Notes: generated by a model not told the origin, from the sequence alone. Positions 40,291 through 50,511 are shown, counted from the stretch's first letter. The stretch is 64,000 nt of DNA from Bradyrhizobium sp. NP1 (GCF_030378205.1 NZ_CP127385.1:3512001-3576000); one strand, 5' to 3'. Made by a program: numbers and translations.

Positions 40291-41292
40291 TCAGCGCACC
40301 TCCATCTGCAGGCCTTCCTTCTCGATGATGGCGGCGAATTTCCTGGTCTCGGCATCGACGAAGTCGGAAAACTGCTGTGGCGTACCGTAGTCGGCGCGCG
40401 CGCCCATCGCGGCAATGTTCTTCTTGACGTCGTCGCGTTCCAGCGCCGCCTTCACCTCCCTGTTCAAGGCGTCGACGATCTCCGCCGGTGCGGTCTTCGG
40501 CAGGAATACGCCGAACCAGGAGGAGACGTCGAACTTCGCAAGCTCGGCTGCGCCCTCGCGCATGGTCGGCAGCTCGGGTGCGGAGGCGCTGCGCTCGGTC
40601 GTGGTGACGCACAGCCCGTTGAGCTTGCCGTCGAGGATCTGCGGCAGCGACGGATAAAGGTTGTCGAACAAGATCTGGATGTCGCCGGCAAGACCCGCCT
40701 GCAGCGCGGGCCCTGCGCCGCGGAACGGCACATGGGTCATCTTCAGCCGCGTCAGCTGCAAAAACCAGGCGCCGGTGAGGTGAGGGCTCTGGCCAACGCC
40801 GGAGGAGCCGTAGGTGAGCTTGTCGGGATTTGCCTTGAGATAGGCAATCAGCTCCGGGATCGACTTGATGCCGGTCGAAGGATGCGCCGAGACGATGTTC
40901 GGAATCCGGATCATGTTGGAGACCGCCTGCAACTGGTCCGCCTTGTAGGTGAGGTTTCTGAAGATCGAATAGGCGATGGCATTCGGTCCGGGATTGCCGA
41001 TCAGGATGGTATGGCCGTCGCCCTTGCTGCGCGCGACCTCGGCAGTGCCGATGGTGCCGCCGGCGCCGGACCGGTTCTCGACGATGGCGGACTGTCCCCA
41101 GGCGCCTTGCAGATGTGCGGCGAGCAGTCGCCCCATCACGTCGGTGCTGCCGCCGGCGGCCGCGGGCACGATGATGCGCACCGTCTCCGTGGGCCGCCAG
41201 TCTGCCAGGCTCGCGCGCGGCAGGATCGCTGCGGTCGACAAAGCGGCCGCGCCCACAAGCACGCCGCGGCGAGACAATGGATGGCTGGTCAA
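40291..41292 (-). CDS. Tripartite tricarboxylate transporter (TTT/Bug) substrate receptor
   Basis: Periplasmic binding protein of 333 residues. The signal peptide begins SRRGVLVGAAALSTAAI (twin arginine, possibly Tat). The Bug fold is shown by VRIIVPAAAGGSTDVMGRLL and ENRSGAGGTIGTAEVARSKGDGHT. Ligands in the family are carboxylates and aromatic acids; none can be assigned. No TctA/TctB membrane partners lie nearby, as is common for these expanded receptors. Confidence 0.92.
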   Translation of the reverse strand: MTSHPLSRRGVLVGAAALSTAAILPRASLADWRPTETVRIIVPAAAGGSTDVMGRLLAAHLQGAWGQSAIVENRSGAGGTIGTAEVARSKGDGHTILIGNPGPNAIAYSIFRNLTYKADQLQAVSNMIRIPNIVSAHPSTGIKSIPELIAYLKANPDKLTYGSSGVGQSPHLTGAWFLQLTRLKMTHVPFRGAGPALQAGLAGDIQILFDNLYPSLPQILDGKLNGLCVTTTERSASAPELPTMREGAAELAKFDVSSWFGVFLPKTAPAEIVDALNREVKAALERDDVKKNIAAMGARADYGTPQQFSDFVDAETRKFAAIIEKEGLQMEVR

Positions 41293-41390
41293 AGCGTCCT
41301 CCCCCTGATCTCGGTTTTCGGGGGAGCGTAGGGGAGGAGCCCGTCGCCCGGCAAGCGGCGGCTTTGCGCAGTCGGGTTTGGCGCTAGTGG

Positions 41391-41557
41391 CTAGTGGTCC
41401 GATTCTAACATTCGCATCCCATCGCGGCAGGCACTTTTGCGAATGTTAGAATCAAAGGACCGCTAGCAAATTATTTGTTCTAGTGGAGCTTCGGATTTGA
41501 CGTTCGCATCAAGGAATCGCGGTGAAGGCGTAGCGAACGTCAAATCCGCTCCACTAG
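41391..41557. repeat. Two-module palindromic repeat, copy E
   Basis: Module 2 comes first: CTAGTGGTCC from 41391, GATTCTAACATTCGCA with TGCGAATGTTAGAATC, then GGACCGCTAGC. Linker AAATTATTTGTT. Module 1: CTAGTGGAGC, GGATTTGACGTTCGC with GCGAACGTCAAATCC, ending GCTCCACTAG. CTA at 41554-41556 is the complement of the bamE TAG stop. Confidence 0.9.
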
Positions 41558-42039
41558 TTGAAGCTCAATAGCTTGAACAGCGGGGTCAGGTAGCTCAGCT
41601 CCTGGCCTGACGTCGTCGTGGTGCGACTGACGAAGTCGAAGATCTTGCCGTCCTTCAGCCCGTAATTGGCGAGGCGGCGGACCTGCCGGTTCTTGTCGAA
41701 ATAGATCGCGATCACCCGCTGGTCGACAACGCGGTCGTTCATGAAGGCGACCGGGCGACTTGCGCGCTGCGAGATGTAATAGAACACCTCGCCGTCGAGC
41801 GTTGCGACGGTCGACGGCGTGCCCATCACGATCAGCACCTGGTCCTGGCTCGCGCCGATCGGGATCTGCTCCAGCGCGCCTGCAGGCAGGATGTAGCCCT
41901 TCTGGAATTGCTCGCCGGTGCAGGCGCCGAGCACGGCGCAGACGAGGGCTATCGCGGCCGTGGCGCGGATGCGGCCCCAGCGCGTCGAGGCGCCGCGCAG
42001 AGCCGGGGCGCGTGAGCTTGTATTGCGAATATCGGTCAT
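41554..42039 (-). CDS. bamE: Outer-membrane assembly lipoprotein BamE
   Basis: Component of the BAM complex that inserts beta-barrel proteins. The start MTDIRNTSSRAP (ATG 42039) leads to a lipoprotein signal with lipobox VLGAC. The SmpA/OmlA domain follows: GYILPAGALEQIPIGASQDQ and MGTPSTVATLDGEVFYYIS. 161 residues. It is divergent from the ubiquinol-cytochrome c chaperone gene, as in other Rhizobiales. Its stop codon lies in repeat E. Confidence 0.93.
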   Translation of the reverse strand: MTDIRNTSSRAPALRGASTRWGRIRATAAIALVCAVLGACTGEQFQKGYILPAGALEQIPIGASQDQVLIVMGTPSTVATLDGEVFYYISQRASRPVAFMNDRVVDQRVIAIYFDKNRQVRRLANYGLKDGKIFDFVSRTTTTSGQELSYLTPLFKLLSFN

Positions 42040-42137
42040 GACGGAATCGATCCCGTCCCCTTGCATCCAGCGAGACGTTGGCGTACCGGCCACGGCGTCG
42101 AAGCGCAACAGGCGCGAGCCGACGTGCGGAACCCACA

Positions 42138-42692
42138 ATGCTCTGGCCGTTCAGTCAATTCAGGAAACCCCGTGTTGCCCCGCCGGGCACCATTGAAGCG
42201 ATCTATGGCATGATCGTGACGCAAGCGCGAGAACCCTTATTTTACCGGGACTTGGGCGTGGCCGACACGGTTAATGGCCGTTTTGACCTGCTCTTGGTGC
42301 ATTTATGGCTGCTGTTGCGCCGGATCCGGCCGGTGCAGGGTGGACCTGAGATCGCGCAGGCGCTGTTCGACCGCTTCTGCGACGATATGGACGCCAATCT
42401 GCGCGAGATGGGTGTCGGCGACCTTGCCGTGCCGAAGCGGATGCAGGCCTTTGGCGAGGCGTTCTATGGCCGCACCGCGGCCTACGACATGGCCTTGACC
42501 GAGGGCGAAGAGGCGCTGGCGCAGGCCTTCTGCAGGAACGTCCTCAACGGTGAGAACTTGCCCGGGGCGCACCGGCTCGCGGCCTATGCGCACACGGTGA
42601 TGACGATGCTGGCCGGGCTCGACGATGCGACGCTGCTAGCTGCATCGTGGACGTTTCCGGCGCCGTCGCTGGAGGCGAATGGCCATGGCTAG
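42138..42692 (+). CDS. Ubiquinol-cytochrome c chaperone (CBP3/UQCC1 family)
   Basis: Assembly factor related to mitochondrial Cbp3, which helps cytochrome b maturation for complex III. The 184-residue protein begins MLWPFSQFRKPR and contains FDLLLVHLWLLLRRI and FCDDMDANLREMGVGDLAVPKRM, the conserved core. It overlaps the YceD gene. Confidence 0.9.
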   Translation: MLWPFSQFRKPRVAPPGTIEAIYGMIVTQAREPLFYRDLGVADTVNGRFDLLLVHLWLLLRRIRPVQGGPEIAQALFDRFCDDMDANLREMGVGDLAVPKRMQAFGEAFYGRTAAYDMALTEGEEALAQAFCRNVLNGENLPGAHRLAAYAHTVMTMLAGLDDATLLAASWTFPAPSLEANGHG

Positions 42693-43269
42693 CACGAAGA
42701 CCAATAGCGATCCCTGGCGCGCGCCGCTCGGCGTTGCGCAAATCCCCGACACCGGCCTGCACCGCGAGATCGAAGCGGATGCACAGGCGCGCCGGGTCAT
42801 TGCCGAGCTTGCGGGCCTGCGCGATGTGCTGTCGGCGCAGGCGTCGTTCGACGTCACGCCGAAGAGCGGCGGCCGTTTCCATGTCACCGGCCGTGTCCGC
42901 GCGCGGATCGGGCAAGTCTGCGTGGTGACGCTCGATCCGATCGAGAACGACATCGACGAAGGGATCGATGTGGTGTTCGCGCCGCCGGAATTGATTCCTA
43001 CCCGGATCGCGCCTGCGGAGGATGTCGAGGAGGGCGATGACGCGCAGGAGCCAGACCCGCCGGAGCCGATCGTGAATGGCTTCATCGACCTCGGCCGTCT
43101 TGCGACGGACGCGCTGTTTCTCGGCATCGATCCCTATCCGCGCAAGCCGGGCGCGGTGTTCGAACCGCGTGTCGCGGCGGCCGATCCCGAAGATCATCCG
43201 TTCGCTGCGCTTCAGGCCCTCAAAGGGGACGCGCGCTCGCCCGAAGGGCGCAAGCCCAAGCCGAAGTGA
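42679..43269 (+). CDS. YceD family protein (DUF177)
   Basis: Predicted 196 residues (194 if the second ATG at 42685 is used). Two conserved cysteines are not obvious; the DUF177 core GRFHVTGRVRARIGQVCVVTL and the acidic DPPEPIVNGFIDLGRLATDA are clear. In E. coli the homologue affects 23S rRNA and sits before rpmF; here rpmF is absent and plsX follows, as in Rhizobiales. Overlaps the upstream gene by 14 bases. Confidence 0.9.
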   Translation: MAMASTKTNSDPWRAPLGVAQIPDTGLHREIEADAQARRVIAELAGLRDVLSAQASFDVTPKSGGRFHVTGRVRARIGQVCVVTLDPIENDIDEGIDVVFAPPELIPTRIAPAEDVEEGDDAQEPDPPEPIVNGFIDLGRLATDALFLGIDPYPRKPGAVFEPRVAAADPEDHPFAALQALKGDARSPEGRKPKPK

Positions 43270-43592
43270 TCGCGGTTGAAGTGAAACTTTAAGGCGCGAC
43301 CCGCCTTTGAGGGCAGGTGTGGCACGAATTCAATTCGGCACCATAAGATATTGAAATACATGATATTTTTTTGAGTGTTCGAATCCCCGGCGGCGGTCCA
43401 GGGAACCGATCAGCCGGGGCGCAGGAGGTTGTGTCGGGGCCGGGAAACGCTATTGTCGCGGCCCGGGCGCGGGTGCGGCGTTGTGCCCGGCCCAGCGCTA
43501 CCGATTTGAAGTTCCTGCATCGTGCGCGGCAAAATTCGATCAGGAACTCCAAGTTGAACGCGGATACGAGAGATCAGGCTTCCGGGACGTTC
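43270..43592. other. Intergenic region before plsX
   Basis: 323 bases with no gene. A weak hairpin AAGGCG/CGCCTT at 43291-43307 may terminate the upstream unit. An AT-rich block with TATTGAAATACATGATATTT at about 43350-43369 is the likeliest plsX-fabH promoter area. Confidence 0.5.
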
Positions 43593-44654
43593 ATGCCTCA
43601 AAAGGTTCGAATTGCGCTTGACGCCATGGGTGGCGATGTCGGCGCAGCAGTGGTCATCCCCGGCGCCGCGATCTCGCTGAAGCGACATCCCGATACGGAG
43701 TTCCTGCTGTTCGGCGATTCCGTGCTGATCGGTGCGGAGCTCGCCAAATACCCGGAGCTGAAGGCCGCTTCCCGCGTTGTCCACACCGACGTCGCGGTCG
43801 GCATGGACGACAAGCCGAGCCAGGCGTTGCGGCGCGGGCGCAAGAACTCGTCGATGTGGCTCGCGATCGATGCGGTCAAGAAGGGCGAGGCGGGCGTTGT
43901 CGTCTCCGCCGGCAATACCGGCGCGCTGGTGGCCATGGCCCGCTTCTGCCTGCGCATGCTCGCAGGGATCGACCGCCCGGCGCTCGCCGCCGTCTGGCCG
44001 ACCATGCGCGGCGATTCGGTCGTGCTGGATCTCGGCGCCACCATCGGCGGGGATGCGCGTCACTTGGTGGCGCTGTCGGTGATGGGCAGCGCGATGGCGA
44101 GCGTGCTGTTCAACCTGGAGCGGCCAAAGGTCGGCCTGCTCAATATCGGCGTCGAGGAAATGAAGGGCCATGAGGAGATAAGAGAGGCGGCCGAGCTGTT
44201 GCGCGCGATGAATCTGCCGCAGCTCGACTATATCGGCTTTGTCGAAGGCGACGGCATCGGGCGAGGCGACGCCGACGTCATCGTGTCGGAGGGGTTTTCC
44301 GGCAATATCGCGCTCAAGGCGACCGAAGGCACGGCCCGCCAGATCATGACCTTCCTGCGCGATGCCATCGAAAAGAGCCTGCTTGCGCGCATCGGCTATC
44401 TCTTGGCCCGCGGCGCGTTCCGCCAGCTACGCGACAAGCTCGATCCCGGCAAGTCGAACGGCAGCGTGCTGCTGGGTCTGAACGGCATCGTGGTCAAGAG
44501 CCATGGCGGCACCGATGCCGAGGGCTTTGCCTCCGCCGTCGAGGTTGGCTATGAGATGGTGCACTACGATCTCCTGACAAAGATTAACCAGATGCTCAAT
44601 CGCGACGGCGGTGCGCTGAAGCAAGCGCAGACCGCGCAGGAGGCTGTCTCGTGA
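43593..44654 (+). CDS. plsX: Phosphate acyltransferase PlsX
   Basis: Makes acyl-phosphate from acyl-ACP for phospholipid synthesis. The 353-residue protein starts [17 protein letters not shown], the diagnostic N-terminus, which fixes ATG 43593 within a much longer open frame. [14 protein letters not shown] and the C-terminal [16 protein letters not shown] agree. Its TGA overlaps the fabH GTG. Confidence 0.96.
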   Translation: MPQKVRIALDAMGGDVGAAVVIPGAAISLKRHPDTEFLLFGDSVLIGAELAKYPELKAASRVVHTDVAVGMDDKPSQALRRGRKNSSMWLAIDAVKKGEAGVVVSAGNTGALVAMARFCLRMLAGIDRPALAAVWPTMRGDSVVLDLGATIGGDARHLVALSVMGSAMASVLFNLERPKVGLLNIGVEEMKGHEEIREAAELLRAMNLPQLDYIGFVEGDGIGRGDADVIVSEGFSGNIALKATEGTARQIMTFLRDAIEKSLLARIGYLLARGAFRQLRDKLDPGKSNGSVLLGLNGIVVKSHGGTDAEGFASAVEVGYEMVHYDLLTKINQMLNRDGGALKQAQTAQEAVS

Positions 44655-45628
44655 CTGCAATCCGTTCGGTCATACTCGGCTGCGGCTCGTACTTGCCGCA
44701 GCGTGTGTTGACCAATGCCGAGCTTGCCGAGCGCATCGACACCTCCGACGAATGGATCGTGCAGCGGACGGGGATCCGGCAGCGTCATATCGCCGCCGAC
44801 GGCGAGTTCACCTCGCACCTCGCCATCAACGCGGCGAACGCTGCGCTCGCCCATGCCGGCGTCGATGCGCAGTCGATCGACCTGATCGTTCTGGCGACCT
44901 CGACGCCCGACAACACGTTTCCTGCGACCGCGGTCGCGGTGCAGCACGGGCTCGGCATCAATCATGGTGCGGCCTTCGACCTGCAGGCGGTGTGCTCGGG
45001 CTTCGTGTTCGCGCTGGCGACCGCCGACAACTTCCTGCGCACGGGCAGCTACAAGCGCGCGCTCGTCATCGGCGCCGAGACCTTTTCGCGGATTCTCGAC
45101 TGGAACGATCGCGGCACCTGTGTGCTGTTCGGCGATGGCGCCGGCGCGGTCATCCTCGATGCGCAGGAGCAGCCCGGAAAACCTTCAGACCGCGGCATAT
45201 TGACCACGCATCTGCGTTCCGACGGCCGCCACAAGTCGAAGCTCTATGTCGACGGCGGCCCGTCCTCGACCCAGACCGTCGGATATCTGCGGATGGAAGG
45301 ACGCGAGGTCTTCAAGCACGCGGTCGGCATGATCACCGACGTGATCGTCGACGCTTTCAACGCCACCGGCCTCACCGCGGAAGACATCCAGTGGTTCATT
45401 CCGCACCAGGCCAACAAGCGAATCATCGACGCTTCGGCGCACAAACTCCATATTGCGCCGCCGAAGGTCGTTTTGACCGTCGACCGCCATGGCAACACCT
45501 CGGCGGCCTCGATTCCGCTCGCGCTCGACCTCGCCGTCAGGGACGGCCGCGTCAAGAAAGGCGATTTATTGCTGCTGGAAGCCATGGGGGGCGGCTTCAC
45601 CTGGGGGTCGGCGCTCGTGCGCTGGTAA
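44651..45628 (+). CDS. fabH: Beta-ketoacyl-ACP synthase III
   Basis: First condensation of fatty-acid synthesis. The catalytic triad is complete: Cys115 ([13 protein letters not shown]), His252 ([12 protein letters not shown]) and Asn282 ([10 protein letters not shown]). 325 residues; GTG start at 44651 shared with the plsX stop (GTGA), so translation is probably coupled. Confidence 0.97.
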   Translation: MTAIRSVILGCGSYLPQRVLTNAELAERIDTSDEWIVQRTGIRQRHIAADGEFTSHLAINAANAALAHAGVDAQSIDLIVLATSTPDNTFPATAVAVQHGLGINHGAAFDLQAVCSGFVFALATADNFLRTGSYKRALVIGAETFSRILDWNDRGTCVLFGDGAGAVILDAQEQPGKPSDRGILTTHLRSDGRHKSKLYVDGGPSSTQTVGYLRMEGREVFKHAVGMITDVIVDAFNATGLTAEDIQWFIPHQANKRIIDASAHKLHIAPPKVVLTVDRHGNTSAASIPLALDLAVRDGRVKKGDLLLLEAMGGGFTWGSALVRW

Positions 45629-45758
45629 GCCATTCGTAAAAATCTTCCGTTGCATTTGCTGTGTCATTCGCCTCTGTGGAGCGATGAGCGCAGTTGACCA
45701 ATCCAAGTTAACCCCCTAATTTCAGATGGGAATTGTTCGCCTTGAGTTGGGGCAGGCG

Positions 45759-46094
45759 ATGGCTGGAACCGGAAAAACAGTTACGCGCGTCGATTTGTGC
45801 GAGGCGGTCTACCAGAAGGTCGGACTGTCGCGCACCGAATCGTCCGCCTTTGTCGAATTGGTGCTGAAGGAGATCACCGACTGCCTGGAAAAGGGCGAGA
45901 CGGTGAAGCTGTCCTCGTTTGGCTCGTTCATGGTGCGCAAAAAGGGGCAGCGCATCGGCCGCAATCCGAAGACCGGCATGGAAGTGCCGATCTCGCCGCG
46001 GCGGGTCATGGTGTTCAAGCCTTCCGCGATCCTGAAGCAGCGGATCAACGGGCATCATCCCAACGCCAACGGCGACGGCAAGGAAGAGGACTAG
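45759..46094 (+). CDS. ihfA: Integration host factor alpha subunit
   Basis: DNA-bending nucleoid protein, dimer with Ihf[21 protein letters not shown] at ATG 45759 follows GGGGCAGG; the 45726 start adds eleven residues and is less likely. The beta-arm signature is [20 protein letters not shown]. 111 residues with an Asn/Gly/Asp-rich tail. The TAG stop falls in the first bases of repeat F. Confidence 0.95.
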   Translation: MAGTGKTVTRVDLCEAVYQKVGLSRTESSAFVELVLKEITDCLEKGETVKLSSFGSFMVRKKGQRIGRNPKTGMEVPISPRRVMVFKPSAILKQRINGHHPNANGDGKEED

Positions 46095-46259
46095 TGGTCC
46101 GGTCCTAACATTCGCATCGCGTTTTGAGAGGCATGTTTGCGAATGTTGGAATCAAGGGACCACTGGCAATTATAGGTTTCCAGTGAAGTTTTGGATTTGA
46201 CATTCGCTTTGCCACCTTGTCGTTAGGATGGGTAGCGAATGTCAAATCCACTCCACTGG
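46091..46259. repeat. Two-module palindromic repeat, copy F
   Basis: Module 2: CTAGTGGTCC (46091-46100; TAG is the ihfA stop), CCTAACATTCGCA with TGCGAATGTTGGAATC, GGGACCACTGG. AT-rich linker with ATTATAGGTTT. Module 1: CAGTGAAGTTTTGGATTTGA and CATTCGC with GCGAATGTCAAATCCACTCC, ending ACTGG. Confidence 0.88.
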
Positions 46260-46316
46260 AGTGCGGCGGATCCGGCGCAGATCGCGGCCGGACGATCGAT
46301 TTGAGGAAGCGGGCAT

Positions 46317-46874
46317 TTGGACAAGGCGCCGGATGCGTTCCGAACCATCAGCGAGGTCGCCGAAGACCTCGACATTCCCCAGCACGTCCTGAGGTTCTGG
46401 GAGACGCGCTTCGCGCAGATCAAGCCGATGAAGCGGAGCGGCGGCCGACGCTACTACCGCCCCGACGATGTCGATCTGCTCAAGGGCATCCGCCGGCTGC
46501 TCTACGGCGAGGGCTACACCATCCGCGGGGTGCAGCGCATCCTCAAGGAGCACGGCGTCAAGTCGGTCCAGAGTCTCGCTGACACCAACAATGCAGTTTC
46601 CTTCGGCGCCATCGAGGAGGCGGTCGGGCTGAGCCTGATGGAGGAGCCCCAGGGCCTCGGCACCGAAGGCGAGGAGGAGGAGACGGCGGACGAGCGGGAA
46701 GGCATCGACTTCCGCTTTGCCGACGTCGACGACGACGGGCTTTTGACCTCGTTCCGCGAGGATCCGGGCGAGGGCGGCGACCCGCGGCCGATCGACCGCG
46801 AGCGGCTGGAACGGGTGCTGCAGGACCTGACCGCCTGCCGGAAGCTCCTCGACCAGGCGCTCAAGGACGGCTGA
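46317..46874 (+). CDS. MerR-family transcriptional regulator
   Basis: The 185-residue protein begins at TTG 46317 ([20 protein letters not shown]), after GAGGAAGCGG. The HTH_MerR domain covers residues 8-76: [11 protein letters not shown] and [20 protein letters not shown]. The acidic middle and C-terminus lack an obvious ligand or metal site. It is conserved downstream of ihfA in Rhizobiales; target unknown. The TTG start may limit expression. Confidence 0.92.
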   Translation: MDKAPDAFRTISEVAEDLDIPQHVLRFWETRFAQIKPMKRSGGRRYYRPDDVDLLKGIRRLLYGEGYTIRGVQRILKEHGVKSVQSLADTNNAVSFGAIEEAVGLSLMEEPQGLGTEGEEEETADEREGIDFRFADVDDDGLLTSFREDPGEGGDPRPIDRERLERVLQDLTACRKLLDQALKDG

Positions 46875-46956
46875 GCCGCAATCGCCCTCAGAACCCGCCA
46901 CGACGCCTGCCCGGCTGCTTGCGCGAACTCCCGATCGAAGCTAAGTGAACGAATGT

Positions 46957-47034
46957 CGGAGCGTGGCGCAGCCCGGTTAGCGCACTAGTCTGGGGGACTA
47001 GGGGTCGTGGGTTCAAATCCCGCCGCTCCGACCA
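46957..47034 (+). tRNA. tRNA-Pro (anticodon GGG)
   Basis: The acceptor stem CGGAGCG/CGCTCCG closes a cloverleaf with anticodon stem CTAGT/ACTAG and loop CTGGGGG, giving anticodon GGG for proline. The T arm has GTTCAAAT. The discriminator base is A (47031) and CCA is encoded at 47032-47034. 78 bases including CCA. Confidence 0.97.
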
Positions 47035-47384
47035 TTTTAACCATCAATGACAGCTCGATCGCCAGTGGAGCTCGCTGGCGATACGCCCGGCATACCGGCA
47101 AGGGTTGCCGGATACGACGTCATGCCGCGAAGGCTGTGGCCCGTTTGCGATTCCGAATTATTGGTGCTTAACTGAAGCGACCGTTTACGTGTGGGACGCT
47201 GTCGCACCGGACGAATTTGGCGAGGTTGCGCTGATGCCCACCTCGCCGTCTCGCTCCGACTGATTTTTTGCAGCAGCACGAAGAACGTGAGCGGTGCCGA
47301 CGTGGATAGTCGGCTCGCCAAGGCCATCGAACCCGAGCAGCCGATGACGCTGGCGAGCCTCGCTCGAACTCGGGAGGAAGTGCA
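47035..47384. other. Intergenic region after tRNA-Pro
   Basis: 350 bases with no gene I can support. CCGGCAA-GGG-TTGCCGG (about 47094-47110) is a 7-bp hairpin without a U-run. A TTAACCAT lies at 47037-47044, next to the tRNA 3' end. No integrase-type gene or obvious copy of the tRNA end was found in the following 7 kb. Confidence 0.45.
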
Positions 47385-47837
47385 ATGCGTTCTACGTGTC
47401 TCTCGGTGGCGATCCTGTTGGCCCTCCTGCCGTCAGCCGCCTTGACCCAACAGTCCCCTGGATTGTCCGGCGACAAGTCCACCGGAGAGACGATTGGCCA
47501 TCCTCCGCCACTTGCCGGCCCGCCGCCCGCCTCGCCACCGGGACAGCCGCCTGCGTCGGCGAATGCGACGCCGCCCGCTGGCGATGCGCCTGCCAAAGGC
47601 TACACCGGCGCATACGGGCCTACCGGGCCATCGACCCCGTACTTCTCTGGTCCGATACCGATGTCGAGTGGCGGGCCTGGGCTGAATGTCGCCGGGCCCG
47701 ATGGCTCCACGCGAACGATCAAGGCCGTGCCTTGCGGAACAGTGGCGCGCTCAACCGACGGATCGACGACCTGCATCGGCATTCCGGATCAACCTGCAAA
47801 GGTTTCGGATCAGACGCCCAGAAGGCGGCGCCACTAG
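47385..47837 (+). CDS. Secreted Pro/Gly-rich protein, unknown
   Basis: 150 residues with a signal peptide (MRSTCLSVAILLALLPSAAL, cleavage near 20-21) and a low-complexity Pro/Gly/Ala-rich mature part containing GHPPPLAGPPPASPPGQPP. Near the end are two Cys residues, 15 apart (VPCGTVARSTDGSTTCIG). GGGAGG precedes the ATG at seven bases. Probable periplasmic or surface ORFan. Confidence 0.7.
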   Translation: MRSTCLSVAILLALLPSAALTQQSPGLSGDKSTGETIGHPPPLAGPPPASPPGQPPASANATPPAGDAPAKGYTGAYGPTGPSTPYFSGPIPMSSGGPGLNVAGPDGSTRTIKAVPCGTVARSTDGSTTCIGIPDQPAKVSDQTPRRRRH

Positions 47838-48005
47838 CGGCTCGTCGCCGAAGTTGTCGGCTGCTCTCCGGCATCGCGTTGCAATTGCGCAACATGATCC
47901 AAAAAAGCCGTTTTTGACGCGAGGATTTCACTGGCCTAGCCGTGCGCGTCAGCGCACGGTTCCAGCATTCATTTCATTCGTTATCGCGACGACCGCGGGC
48001 TGGTC

Positions 48006-48305
48006 ATGCTGGGGACAGGCGAAGAGGCTGAAAACAAACCATCGATTTCACGAACGGACTTGCAATCGGCGATTACGGAAGCTGTCAAAAAATTCGATCC
48101 CGAGTGCAAAGACTTTATCGACGTGATTATCGAGCACACCAGGCCCGATGCCCGGTTCGGCGCGAATTGGGCCATCAGGGGTATCAAGTTTGGCAGGTCC
48201 GATCGGCAAAAGGCCGCTCAGGCCATTGCGGTCATTGTTGCGCGCATGCAGCATGAATTCAGGCTTTCCGAGGATCCCCGAGAGCCGCCTTACGCGAACA
48301 ACTAG
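48006..48305 (+). CDS. Hypothetical protein, 99 residues
   Basis: Soluble helical protein with FDPECKDFIDVIIEHTRPDARFG and WAIRGIKFGRSDRQKA; this type occurs in many copies in Bradyrhizobium genomes (from memory). No ribosome-binding site stands out before the ATG. Function unknown. Confidence 0.68.
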   Translation: MLGTGEEAENKPSISRTDLQSAITEAVKKFDPECKDFIDVIIEHTRPDARFGANWAIRGIKFGRSDRQKAAQAIAVIVARMQHEFRLSEDPREPPYANN

Positions 48306-48453
48306 ATCACACCCGCGGTCATCGAGCTGCTGACCCGGCAGGCGCTCGTGCGCTGCTGATCCGTTCTTCAAGCGAGCGTTGCCACATCAATCCGTCGCGA
48401 AGCTGCGATGTCGTTGAAGCCGTTTTGTCCGAGCGCACGCTTGCGAGTGGCCT

Positions 48454-48657
48454 TCAACGCTTCGGGCGCGACGCCCTTCGGAACCAAATGATTCCCGCGC
48501 CGATGATCAGCGCTGCGAGGAGCGAGTTTTCGCGAATGTCTTCGCGGGAGAAGCCGCCATAGACGTGAAGGGCGTGACGAAGCAGCGCGGCAAACAGAAT
48601 GGTGGCCAACACGGCTATCAGAAAATACCGCAGCCGAAACTCTCTTGGATCCAGCAT
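48454..48657 (-). CDS. Small membrane protein, unknown
   Basis: MLDPREFRLRYFLIAVLATI begins at 48657; 67 residues with two hydrophobic segments (about 10-27 and 43-58). A longer start at 48675 adds six residues. No family recognised. Confidence 0.55.
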   Translation of the reverse strand: MLDPREFRLRYFLIAVLATILFAALLRHALHVYGGFSREDIRENSLLAALIIGAGIIWFRRASRPKR

Positions 48658-49609
48658 TGTGGTCGCCCCTGGCAAAGTAACGCTCGTTCCCGACCGGTGA
48701 CGGCCAGGAGCAAATGCGGCGTTTCTGAAAACTGTTTTTGCCTCATCCCAGATTCCTTAAATACGACATTTTGAGCCCGCTCGGCCAGATTGCCGAAGCG
48801 GCTTTTTGGAATGCGCCGCAGCAATTTGCGCGTTCGTTCGCAGGTCTACCGCGTGGGTCCTGGCGCGCGGGTCCTGGCCGAACACCTCCGGCGCCGCTCG
48901 CATCGTCGCGCGCGGTGCGCTTCGTGCAGACGCGGCCAGCACGCGTTCTGTCTGCGAACGCGATCGGCCCCGCTCCGTCCGGCAAAGACGCCGCGCATAC
49001 GTCCGGTTTTTTCGGGCGATCTTCACCATATGCCGGGGCCGGAGAGCGACTTCCCGAAAGGCCCCATTAACCGACAAGCCCGTTAACCGACAATTTTTGC
49101 GCTTCGTTCAGCGCGGATCGGTCAACTCGCCCCTGGGAGCTGCGAGGAGACAGGGTTCTGCTTGACGAGGGCGCCGTGAAGAGCGTGCTTCTTGGTATTC
49201 TGGCCCACAAGGCCGCTGGGACGATGATCGGTGCCGTGCTGCTTCCAGCGGGACGGCTGACGCGCCATGCCGGTGGCTCTGTCGGGACGAGCCGTGACGT
49301 CAGGGTCATCAGCGACCGGGAAAGAGCCGTCGCGGCGCAGGCTGACGATTGGCACGACCTGATTGGGCACCATCGCTACTATGGCCGTTCCGCCTACGGC
49401 AGCCCGCCGATCACGTAAATCCAGGCCGAAGCGAGCCGTGGCGATAGCCTGACGCCTTCGCTTCCTGATCAGCGTCTCAACGCGAAACCGTTGCCGATAG
49501 CTCAAATCCGATGGCGGCGGCTTGGTGAGCTCGTTGCCGCTACGCGCTCCCGCGTGGTATCAATCCCGGACGTGCTCGACAATTATCGCGATTTCTCGAG
49601 GGAGCGAAC
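48658..49609. other. Gene-poor stretch
   Basis: About 950 bases with open frames on both strands but none with a convincing protein. The best candidate is 49176-49418 (80 codons, MKSVLLGILAHKAAG), which lacks a clear signal peptide cleavage site or family. A direct repeat TTAACCGACA occurs at 49067 and 49083. May be decayed genes. Confidence 0.4.
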
Positions 49610-49840
49610 ATGAAAAGGGCAGGGTTGATCTTGCTTTCGATGGTGGTGATCGCGGCGGCGCCCACGCCGTCCGAAGCGCGGCATTATCGGCATCACCACT
49701 GCGGGGCGTATGACGACTATACCCACAGCAATCGGCTGTCGTCGTTCTCGTACATCTTTCCGGCCGCCAATTGGGGCCCGTTCTTCCATTGCAGGATGTA
49801 TGTCAGCCCGGTCGTGACCCTTCAGCCACTTCAGTACTGA
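49610..49840 (+). CDS. Small secreted protein, unknown
   Basis: 76 residues with signal peptide MKRAGLILLSMVVIAAAPTP (cleavage near SEA-RH) and a His/Tyr-rich mature part beginning RHYRHHHCGAYDDY. GAGGGAGCG precedes the ATG. Possible metal-binding periplasmic peptide, by composition only. Confidence 0.65.
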   Translation: MKRAGLILLSMVVIAAAPTPSEARHYRHHHCGAYDDYTHSNRLSSFSYIFPAANWGPFFHCRMYVSPVVTLQPLQY

Positions 49841-49930
49841 GGCAACGCGACGGACGAGAGCATGCGCACGCCGCGCTTGACGAGCCGGCGTCGCGATCTC
49901 CGCTGCGACGCGCGGGGTGCGCGACAAGGC

Positions 49931-50281
49931 TCAGCGTGAATCAGCCTTGGCGAGCCATCCCGACAGGGCGGCAATCGTGCTCCTGACATTGTCCCGACGG
50001 GTATCCAGCGCTCTTGCCTCGATCGGGTAGGCGACGGCGGAGGGATCGCGGACCCTGGCGCCAGCCAGGACGGCACTCGTCGCACTGTCGAGGCGGGCGG
50101 CCTGGCGCTCCAGCTCGTCGATGAAGTTGCGCACCCTCGCCGCAGTCGCCCGACCGGTTTCCATCTCCTTCTGCATCCGCATTTCCGCACGGGCCCAGGG
50201 GGGCGCCAGGCGCGCGCGGATGCGGTCCGGATTGTTCCTACGCCGGGATTCCACCGTTCCGAAATGATACTGGTCAGCCAT
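49931..50281 (-). CDS. Hypothetical protein, 116 residues
   Basis: MADQYHFGTVESRRRNNPDR starts at ATG 50281 after a GGAG; the longer open frame from 50734 is rejected because of the good start here. Charged, helical, without signal or membrane segment. Function unknown. Confidence 0.6.
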   Translation of the reverse strand: MADQYHFGTVESRRRNNPDRIRARLAPPWARAEMRMQKEMETGRATAARVRNFIDELERQAARLDSATSAVLAGARVRDPSAVAYPIEARALDTRRDNVRSTIAALSGWLAKADSR

Positions 50282-50511
50282 GAGAATGCTCCGCTGCGAT
50301 ACAATTGTGGCCGGGAGTTCGAATTTCAGCGAGCTCGTCGCAAGAACCCTGCCAATGTGCGCGTCGGGATCCGGTTTGGCCGAAATTTTGGAGGGCCGCC
50401 GCGGGCGCCGGAGGCGCGCGGAGGACGGACAAAAAAACGAAACCGCGGCCTCCTGCAGGAAAGGCCGCGGGCTGGTTGCAGCGGAGGGCGACGGGACGGG
50501 ATCGCCGGTCG

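Noticed and set aside
46957..47034. Attachment site with an adjacent integrase
   Set aside because: No integrase gene or copy of the tRNA 3' end was found in the window; only the ORFan content hints at an island.
47191..47445. 84-codon plus-strand frame overlapping the secreted Pro-rich gene
   Set aside because: Lacks a signal, motif or ribosome-binding site, whereas the 47385 gene has all but a motif.
49122..49505. 127-codon minus-strand frame
   Set aside because: Arg/Pro-rich composition, no ribosome-binding site or family; conflicts with an equally weak plus-strand frame.
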